From NCBI GenBank assembly GCA_022827165.1, contig JAJDTN010000367.1, positions 1 to 17,281 of the forward strand: 17,281 bases of DNA. The letters are read 5' to 3'. Position 1 is the first letter of the stretch, and each line of letters starts with the position of its first letter. The stretch comes from Candidatus Latescibacterota bacterium (GTDB taxonomy: Bacteria; Latescibacterota; UBA2968; UBA8231). Both the position numbers and the translations under genes were made by a program. The notes beneath the pieces are model-generated. The model worked only from the letters and a program-made list of their open reading frames with translations. It was not told the origin of the DNA and did not search any database. Below are positions 7,798 through 13,387 of the stretch, one piece after another.

Positions 7798-9432
7798 ATG
7801 ACGGACCACCCGCAGTTGGACCCCCGGCCGGGGCCGGATGGCGAGATCGCGGTGGAGGCGTGGGTGCGGACCTCGGCCGACCGGACCGAGGCGATGCAGC
7901 CCCTGGTCTCGCAGTGGAGGCCCGCGGAGACCCCCGAGTTCTCGGCGTACGACGCGACCCGCACCGGCGGCCTCCTGTGCGCCGGCCACTACGGCGCCGT
8001 CTTCGACGGCCGCCACGTCTACTACTGTCCGATCCGCCCCTTCCGGCGCCGCGACAGCGTCCACGGCCACGTCCTCCGCTGCGACACCCACGCCGACTTC
8101 CGCGATCCCTCGGCCTGGGAGGCCTTCGACGCGGGCCACACGGACGGCCTGACGACGGTGAGCTACTACGGGGCCTCCTTCGACGGGCGCCACGTGATCT
8201 TCACCCCCCGGGAGGACCTGCAGGGCTACCACAGCCGCGTCCTGCGCTTCGAGGTGGGCCGCCCCTTCGGCGATCCCGCCTCGTGGAGCGCCCACGACGC
8301 CGGCCTGCCGGTCTCGGGGCAGGGGGCGGCCACCGACGGCCGCTACGTCTACTTCCCCCCGGGCTACGAGAGCGTCCCCGGCCGGCCCTTCGACGAGAGC
8401 GTGCTCAGCGGCCGGGTGCTGCGCCTGGACACGCACGGAGAGTTCCGCGATCCCGGCAGCTACCAGGTCTTCGACACCTCCCGCCTGTCGCCCGAGGCGG
8501 TCTGCTTCGACGGCGGCGCCTTCGACGGGCGCTACATCTACCTCGTCCCCCTCATCCACGGCGTCGTCGCCCGCCACGACACCCAGGGCCGCTTCGACGA
8601 CCCCGCCGCCTGGGAGGTCCACGACGCCCGCCCCCACGGACTGGGCATGAACGTGGGCGCCGTCTTCGACGGCCGCTGGCTCTACTTCTGCGCCTACGGC
8701 CACAGCCGCATGGTGCGCTACGACACGACCCGCCCCTTCGCCGCCGCCGACGCCTGGGAGAGTTGGGAAGCCGGCGGCACCGACGGGCTGGACACGGGCG
8801 GTTTCGACGGCGGCTTCTTCGACGGCCGCTACGTCTACTACTGCCCCTGGACGCGGACCGTGGCGCCGGGCGAGATCCCCTTTCACTGCAACTTCCTGCG
8901 CTACGACACGACCCGCCCCTTCGCCGAGGCCGGCAGCTGGGCGGCGTACGACGCCTCCAGTACCGACGGCCTTCACACCGTCGGCTACAACGCCGGCGCC
9001 TTCGACGGCCGCTACTTCTACGGGGCGCCGCTCTTCGACGGGCGGGGGGAGGCCTACCACGGCCGGGTGCTGCGCTGCGACACCCTCGGCGGCGGCGGCG
9101 CCTTCAGCCTGCGCTACGGGGACTACGGGCACAACGGCGGCCTCTGCGCCGCGGTCCCGGGGCCCAGCTTCCTGATCAACACCGAGCAAGGCGTGCGCAG
9201 CGTCGCCGCGCACCGCAGGCTGGAGCCGGGGGCCCACCACCTGGCCGGGGTCTACGACGGCCGCAGCCTGAGCCTGTATGTCGACGGCGAGCTGGCCGCC
9301 CGGCGCCAGGCCTCGGGCCGGCTGGTGGAGTGCGACGCCGAGGTGACCGTGGGCGGGCTGAGCGGCGGCTCGGCCCGCTTCGAGGGCACGGTGGAACGGG
9401 CGCGGATCACGCCGGCGGCGGTGGGGCCATGA
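7798..9432 (+). CDS. LamG (concanavalin A-like) domain protein split by a seven-repeat beta-propeller-like insert
   Basis: The 544-residue product has no signal peptide. Its N-terminus (I-A-V-E-A-W-V-R-T, about residues 17-25, then P-L-V-S-Q-W) reads as the first strands of a LamG/laminin-G-like jelly roll. Its C-terminus (H-H-L-A-G-V-Y-D-G-R, S-L-Y-V-D-G-E-L, then V-T-V-G-G and E-G-T-V-E-R-A-R-I) reads as the rest of the same domain. Between them are seven repeats of about 48-63 residues, each with F-D-G-R-(Y/H)-x-Y near the start and (V/L)-L-R-x-D-T-x-x-x-F-x-D-P-x-x-W-x-x-x-D-A near the end. The FDGR codons begin at 8002, 8179, 8332 (TDGR), 8521, 8665, 8818 and 9001. This count suits a seven-bladed propeller. 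The ATGA overlap with the downstream enolase-superfamily gene indicates coupling. The role is unknown; carbohydrate binding or processing is an inference from LamG and context. Confidence 0.75.
   Translation: MTDHPQLDPRPGPDGEIAVEAWVRTSADRTEAMQPLVSQWRPAETPEFSAYDATRTGGLLCAGHYGAVFDGRHVYYCPIRPFRRRDSVHGHVLRCDTHADFRDPSAWEAFDAGHTDGLTTVSYYGASFDGRHVIFTPREDLQGYHSRVLRFEVGRPFGDPASWSAHDAGLPVSGQGAATDGRYVYFPPGYESVPGRPFDESVLSGRVLRLDTHGEFRDPGSYQVFDTSRLSPEAVCFDGGAFDGRYIYLVPLIHGVVARHDTQGRFDDPAAWEVHDARPHGLGMNVGAVFDGRWLYFCAYGHSRMVRYDTTRPFAAADAWESWEAGGTDGLDTGGFDGGFFDGRYVYYCPWTRTVAPGEIPFHCNFLRYDTTRPFAEAGSWAAYDASSTDGLHTVGYNAGAFDGRYFYGAPLFDGRGEAYHGRVLRCDTLGGGGAFSLRYGDYGHNGGLCAAVPGPSFLINTEQGVRSVAAHRRLEPGAHHLAGVYDGRSLSLYVDGELAARRQASGRLVECDAEVTVGGLSGGSARFEGTVERARITPAAVGP
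8002..9100 (+). repeat. Seven coding repeats (FDGR units) forming a probable beta-propeller
   Basis: The seven units begin at FDGR-type motifs at 8002, 8179, 8332, 8521, 8665, 8818 and 9001, spaced 59, 51, 63, 48, 51 and 61 codons apart. The seventh lacks the closing W-x-x-Y-D-A strand. A copy of that strand (F-S-A-Y-D-A) sits before the first unit, as in propellers closed by an N-terminal 'velcro' strand. Confidence 0.7.
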
Positions 9433-10553
9433 GGATCACCTCCCTGGAGCCGATCCCGGTCCTGGTGCCCCTGAAGAAGGGGATGACGACGAAGACCGCC
9501 CACGGCGAGCACATCGATTCGCCGTACGTGATGGTGAAGGTCCACACCGACGAGGGTATCGTCGGGCTGGGGGAGGCGACCCTGTCGCCGCGCTGGAGCG
9601 GCGAGACCAGCCCCGGGTGCGCCGCCGCCATCTCGCAGGTCCTGGAACCGGCCGTGAAAGGCGCCGACCCCCGGGACGTGCGCGGCGTCGCGCGGCGGAT
9701 GGAGCAGGCCCTGAGCCTCAACCCCTTCACCCGGGCGGCGGTGGAGATGGCCTGCTGGGACATCGCCGGCAAGGCCGCCGGCCTGCCCGTGTACCGCCTT
9801 CTCGGCGGCAAGGTGCGGGACACGGCGCCGATGAAGATGGTGGTGGGGGCCTTCGACCCGCCGAGGGCGGCCGACCTGGCGCAGCGGTTCCTCGACCGGG
9901 GGGTGCGCCACCTCAAAGTGAAGGTCGGCCTCGATCCGGCCGGCGACATCGAGCGCGTGCGCCGCGTGCGCGAGCTCGCCGGCCCCGGCGTCACCATCGG
10001 CGTCGACGCCAACTGCGGCTGGGACCTGGGGACGGCGCGCCGGACCTTGGCGGCGCTGGAGGCCTTCGGCATCACCTTCGCCGAGCAGCCCGTGGGCACG
10101 GAAGACCCGCGGGCCCTGGCCGCGGTGCGCCGCTCGACGCCGATCCCGGTCATGGCCGACGAGAGCGTCTTCACCCCCCGGGAGGCGCTGGACCTGGTGC
10201 GCGCCGACGCCGCCGACATCCTCGCCGTCTACCCCGGCAAGAACGCGGGCCTTCTCGGGTCGCTCGCCGTGGCCGGGATCGCCGCCGCCGCCGGCCTGGT
10301 CTGCAGCATGGGCAGCAACCTCGAGCTGGGCGTGGCCACGGCGGCCATGCTGCACCTGGCCGTGGCCTGTCCGGCCATCGACAGCGAGCGCTATCCGGGG
10401 GACCTGCTCGGCCCCCTGTACCACGACGCCGACATGATCACCGAGCCCCTGGAGCTGGGGCCCGTGCACGCCGCCGTGCCGGAGGGCCCCGGCCTCGGCG
10501 TCGAGCTCGACGAGGACCAGGTCTCCCGCTACCGCGACCCCGGGCCGCCGTGA
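9429..10553 (+). CDS. Enolase-superfamily enzyme, mandelate racemase/muconate lactonizing type
   Basis: The 374-residue product has the complete enolase-superfamily active-site set for the MLE subgroup. The catalytic L-K-V-K-V has Lys163/Lys165 on one face. Metal ligands are D193 (V-D-A-N), E219 (A-E-Q-P) and D244 (A-D-E-S). The opposing Lys271 is in P-G-K-N-A-G-L. The N-terminal capping domain and the closing S-M-G-S-N-L-E-L-G-V-A segment are also present. The chemistry starts with proton abstraction alpha to a carboxylate; outcomes in this subgroup include cycloisomerisation, dipeptide or amino-acid epimerisation, and dehydration of hydroxyprolines or sugar acids. I cannot choose between these from motifs alone. 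The start ATG 9429 overlaps the TGA of the LamG gene. Longer readings of this frame upstream are shadows of the LamG gene. Confidence 0.92.
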   Translation: MRITSLEPIPVLVPLKKGMTTKTAHGEHIDSPYVMVKVHTDEGIVGLGEATLSPRWSGETSPGCAAAISQVLEPAVKGADPRDVRGVARRMEQALSLNPFTRAAVEMACWDIAGKAAGLPVYRLLGGKVRDTAPMKMVVGAFDPPRAADLAQRFLDRGVRHLKVKVGLDPAGDIERVRRVRELAGPGVTIGVDANCGWDLGTARRTLAALEAFGITFAEQPVGTEDPRALAAVRRSTPIPVMADESVFTPREALDLVRADAADILAVYPGKNAGLLGSLAVAGIAAAAGLVCSMGSNLELGVATAAMLHLAVACPAIDSERYPGDLLGPLYHDADMITEPLELGPVHAAVPEGPGLGVELDEDQVSRYRDPGPP

Positions 10554-10854
10554 GCCGGCTATACCCCACGGTGGAGGGCCGCGTCATCCCTCCCTGTGCG
10601 AGGAACTCGACCTGCCGGCTGCCTCGGCGCCGGCCGGGGTCTTCCTGCCGGCGCGGCCGTATCCGGGCCACACCTGGCCCCTGCGGCTGGCCGTGAACGC
10701 GCGGAAGCGCCGGCCGTGGAGCCGTAGGGCCCCGTCCCTGGTGTGGGAGCGGCGGGACCTGGAGAGGGGCGTCGGCATGTTCCCGGGCTTCGGCGGCGAC
10801 CGCTGGTTCGACGATCCGCCGGCGGGGTTTGCGGGCCGACGGCGCGGGGCCTGA
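10550..10854 (+). pseudogene. Small unrecognised gene broken by an apparent one-base frameshift
   Basis: GTG 10550 overlaps the TGA of the enolase-superfamily gene (GTGA), the coupling style of this locus, and begins V-S-R-L-Y-P-T-V-E-G-R-V-I-P. That frame then loses coding bias and stops. From about 10588 a different frame takes over with strongly G/C-ending codons (for example CTG TGC GAG GAA CTC GAC CTG), running to TGA 10852-10854. One extra C in the C-rich stretch 10588-10594 would join the two into a continuous protein of 101 residues containing H-T-W-P-L-R-L-A-V-N-A-R and G-M-F-P-G-F-G-G-D-R-W-F-D-D-P. I do not recognise the family. It may be a true pseudogene, an assembly error or, less likely, a programmed shift. 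This covers most of the 343-base stretch between the flanking intact genes; the remainder is the promoter region of the signal peptidase gene. Confidence 0.5.
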
Positions 10855-10860
10855 CCCACG

Positions 10861-10889
10861 TTTACAGGGTGAAGCCCCTATGCTATACT
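10861..10889 (+). promoter_or_regulatory. Strong sigma70-type promoter with extended -10, leaderless arrangement
   Basis: TTTACA (10861-10866), a 17-base spacer, then TATACT (10884-10889), with TG at 10881-10882 giving an extended -10 (TGCTATACT). This is the best promoter match in the window and lies in a local AT-richer island. The predicted start of transcription, about 7 bases past the -10, is 10896-10897, which is the A of the signal peptidase ATG. The mRNA would therefore have no leader and no Shine-Dalgarno. It could drive the whole downstream proteasome gene set. Confidence 0.75.
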
Positions 10890-10896
10890 CCGATTC

Positions 10897-11619
10897 ATGT
10901 CGATCGTGACCTCTCCCCGCCCCCGGGGCGGCGGCGCCCGCCAGTACGGATCCTCCATCATCGTCGCCGTCGGTCTCGCCCTGCTCATCCGCAGCTCGGT
11001 GGTGCAGGCCTTCTACATCCCCTCCGCCTCCATGGAGGACACCCTCCTCAAGGGCGACTACCTGCTGGCCAACAAGTTCATCTACGGCGCCCCCCTCGAG
11101 CTGCCGGGCATGGACGGACCCCTCTTCCGGCTGCCCGCCCTCCGGGACCCGCAGCCGGGGGACATCGTCATCTTCCGCTCCCTCACCGAGCCGGGGCGCG
11201 ATCTCATCAAGCGCTGCGTCGCCGTGGGGGGGCAGGTGGTGGAGATCCGTGACAAGGCGCTCATCGTCGACGGGAAGCCGTCCCGGCTGCCGACTCTGGG
11301 GAAGTACACCGAGGCGGCCTTCATGCCGGGCTCGATGAGCTCACGCGACAACCTGGGGCCCCTGCGCGTCCCGGGGGGCCACTTCTTCATGATGGGAGAC
11401 AACCGCGACAACAGCAAGGACAGCCGCATCTTCGGGCCCGTCCCCAAGGAGCGCATCAAGGGGAAGGCGATGATCATCTACTGGTCCTCGACCCTGGTCC
11501 ACGGCCCCCTGATCCGCGGCCTGCCGCAGATGGTGCTCGACGCGGGCAACTTCCTCCTGAACCTTCCCACCCTGCCCTTCCGGTCCCGCTACAGCAGACT
11601 GGGCACGGTCATCCACTAG
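10897..11619 (+). CDS. lepB: Signal peptidase I
   Basis: The 240-residue type I signal peptidase has one N-terminal membrane anchor (about residues 19-38) and a catalytic domain outside the cytoplasmic membrane. It would remove signal peptides from exported preproteins. The Ser-Lys dyad is clear: Y-I-P-S-A-S-M with nucleophile S45, and D-L-I-K-R-C-V-A-V with general base K105. Box motifs G-D-Y-L-L-A-N-K, P-G-D-I-V-I-F and M-G-D-N-R-D-N-S-K-D-S-R are all intact. ATG 10897 coincides with the predicted transcription start, and no Shine-Dalgarno precedes it; GTG 10906 is the next in-frame option. The gene is followed immediately by the extended reading frame of the proteasomal ATPase, so it is probably co-transcribed with the proteasome genes, an unusual partner for them. 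Confidence 0.95.
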   Translation: MSIVTSPRPRGGGARQYGSSIIVAVGLALLIRSSVVQAFYIPSASMEDTLLKGDYLLANKFIYGAPLELPGMDGPLFRLPALRDPQPGDIVIFRSLTEPGRDLIKRCVAVGGQVVEIRDKALIVDGKPSRLPTLGKYTEAAFMPGSMSSRDNLGPLRVPGGHFFMMGDNRDNSKDSRIFGPVPKERIKGKAMIIYWSSTLVHGPLIRGLPQMVLDAGNFLLNLPTLPFRSRYSRLGTVIH

Positions 11620-11632
11620 GAGCCTCTTCGCC

Positions 11633-11833
11633 ATCGCCGAGGACGGAGAACGCCCCGGCCGCCGCCCCCGCGGCGACGAGATCGACCCCTTCGAGGACGA
11701 GCGTTTCCGAGGCGGCGAGCCCGAGGAGGAGCAGCACGACGACGAGCCCCTGCGGCTCGTCGACCAGATCCTGCTGAGCCTGCCCGAGCGCGACCCGGCG
11801 CGTCCCCTGCTCTACCACCTGCGGCGGCAGCTG
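11633..11833 (+). other. Probable N-terminal extension of the proteasomal ATPase, lacking a standard start codon
   Basis: The ATPase frame is open upstream of its first ATG (11834) back to a stop at 11558-11560, and from about 11633 shows the same G/C-ending codon pattern as the gene. It encodes an acidic segment (E-D-G-E-R-P, then D-P-F-E-D-E-R-F and E-P-E-E-E-Q) followed by a likely helix, R-L-V-D-Q-I-L-L-S-L and L-L-Y-H-L-R-R-Q-L, leading directly into the coiled-coil-like start of the ATPase. There is no ATG, GTG or TTG in frame. ATC 11633, ten bases after AGGAG (11618-11622, overlapping the signal peptidase stop), sits exactly where a start would be expected. Confidence 0.6.
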
Positions 11834-13384
11834 ATGGAGCGCGAGATCACCTTCCAGGAGGCGCGGCGGACCCTCGTCGAGCTGGAGACGGCGCTGGAGA
11901 AGGTCACGGCCCCCGCCAACCGGGTGGGCATCTTCCTCGGGTCGCCGAAGGAGGGGGTGGCCACCGTCTTCGTCAGCGGTTCCGAGTACTACGCCAACAT
12001 CGACCCGCGCGTGAACCCCGCCGATCTCACCGTGGGGGCGCGGGTGCTGATCAACGAGGCCTACGCCATCGTCGGGCTCCTGGGCTCCGCCCCGGCGGGG
12101 CCCGTGGCCCGCATCTCCGACCTGCTGGAGGACGGCCGGCTGCGCCTCGGCAACGAGCACGGCACCACCGACCTGGTCATCGAGCGCGCCCAGGCCCTCG
12201 CCGGCGTCGACCTGAAGGTGGGCGACGAGGTGCGCACCGACCCGTCGATGAAGGTCGCCCTGGAACGGCTGGCCTCGAAGGAGAGCCGCGAGTACTTCCT
12301 CGAGGACATCCCGCCCGTGCCCTGGAGCCGCATCGGCGGCCAGGAGGAGGCGATCCGGGCGATCCGCGACACGATCGAGCTGCCCGCCCTGCACCCGGAG
12401 CTGTTCGAGAGGTTCGAGTACTCCACGCCCAAGGGATTCCTGCTCTACGGCCCCCCGGGCTGCGGCAAGACCCTGATCGGCAAGGCCACCGCCTACAGCC
12501 TGGTGCAGCACCTGCGCGAGGAGGAGGGCCTGCAGGTGGAGGAGTACTTCATGCACATCAAGGGGCCGGAGATCCTCAACATGTGGCTCGGCGAGACCGA
12601 GCGCATGGTCCGCGAGGTCTTCGCCCAGGCCCGGCAGAAGCGCAAGGAGGGCTTCCTGCCCTTCATCTTCATCGACGAGGCCGAGTCGATCCTGGGCACG
12701 CGCCGGTCGATGCGCAGCCACCACATCGCCCACACCGTGGTCCCCATGTTCTGCACCGAGATGGACGGCATCGAGTCGCTGCAGGACGTGGTCATCATCC
12801 TCGCCTCCAACCGCCACGACCTGATCGACCCGGCGATCCTGCGCCCGGGGCGGATCGACCGCAAGATCAAGGTCGACCGGCCGGGGCGGGAGGCCGCCGA
12901 GGAGATCTTCGGCCTCTACCTGGCGCCCGGCCTGCCCCTCGACCCCGGGGCGGTGAGCGAGCACGGCGGCGCCGAGGAGGCGCGCCAGGCCCTGATCGCG
13001 GCGGCGGCGGCGGCCCTCTTCGCGCGCACCGAGGAGACCCGGGTGCTGGAGGTGGCGCTGCGCAGCGGCCGCACCGAGAGCCTCCACTTCGGAGACCTGG
13101 CCTCCGGGGCCCTCATCGACAACGTCGTGCAGCGCGCCAAGGAGACGGCGATCAAGCGGGCCATCGCCGCCGAGGACGCGGAGGCCGCCGGCGTCAGCGA
13201 GCAGGACCTGCTCGGGGCGGTGCGCGCCGAGTTCCGCGAGAGCGAGGTCTTCCCGCCCACCGACAGCGTCGAGGACTGGCTCAAGCTCCTCGACTACGAC
13301 CCCGACAACGTGGTGCGCGTCAACCCCCGCTCCGCCGCCGCCGACCGCCCCGCTCCCGCGGGCGCCTCCGGAAGCGTCATCTGA
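11834..13384 (+). CDS. arc: Proteasome-associated AAA+ ATPase (ARC/Mpa family)
   Basis: The 516 residues from ATG 11834 (probably longer upstream) form the ring ATPase that unfolds tagged proteins and feeds them to the 20S core. The order is a helical, coiled-coil-like N-terminus (residues 1-28), OB-type domains (about 30-145), then a AAA+ module. Walker A is G-P-P-G-C-G-K-T (206-213), the pore loop is M-W-L-G-E-T-E-R (250-257; Trp where Mpa has Phe), and Walker B is F-I-F-I-D-E (277-282). Sensor-1 N in A-S-N-R and the R-P-G-R arginine segment (337-340) follow. S-R-I-G-G and the C-terminal D-W-L-K-L-L-D-Y region match ARC/Mpa. The C-terminus ends G-S-V-I, without the G-Q-Y-L tail that docks Mpa/ARC on the proteasome. 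The TGA is followed by CGG and the ATG of dop in the same frame. Confidence 0.95.
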   Translation: MEREITFQEARRTLVELETALEKVTAPANRVGIFLGSPKEGVATVFVSGSEYYANIDPRVNPADLTVGARVLINEAYAIVGLLGSAPAGPVARISDLLEDGRLRLGNEHGTTDLVIERAQALAGVDLKVGDEVRTDPSMKVALERLASKESREYFLEDIPPVPWSRIGGQEEAIRAIRDTIELPALHPELFERFEYSTPKGFLLYGPPGCGKTLIGKATAYSLVQHLREEEGLQVEEYFMHIKGPEILNMWLGETERMVREVFAQARQKRKEGFLPFIFIDEAESILGTRRSMRSHHIAHTVVPMFCTEMDGIESLQDVVIILASNRHDLIDPAILRPGRIDRKIKVDRPGREAAEEIFGLYLAPGLPLDPGAVSEHGGAEEARQALIAAAAAALFARTEETRVLEVALRSGRTESLHFGDLASGALIDNVVQRAKETAIKRAIAAEDAEAAGVSEQDLLGAVRAEFRESEVFPPTDSVEDWLKLLDYDPDNVVRVNPRSAAADRPAPAGASGSVI

Positions 13385-13387
13385 CGG

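Noticed and set aside
7774..9240. A 488-codon minus-strand open frame opposite the LamG/propeller gene
   Set aside because: It mirrors the repeats of the real plus-strand gene, and has no recognisable motifs or ribosome site.
7686..9428. A long plus-strand upstream extension of the enolase-superfamily gene (955 codons in all)
   Set aside because: The extension is Arg/Pro-rich shadow of the LamG gene in another frame; ATG 9429 with the ATGA overlap is the real start.
10570..10720. GC-rich inverted repeats (GCCGGC/GCGCCGGC type) after the enolase-superfamily gene as a terminator
   Set aside because: Short self-complementary GC words are expected by chance at this base composition, and no T-run follows any of them.
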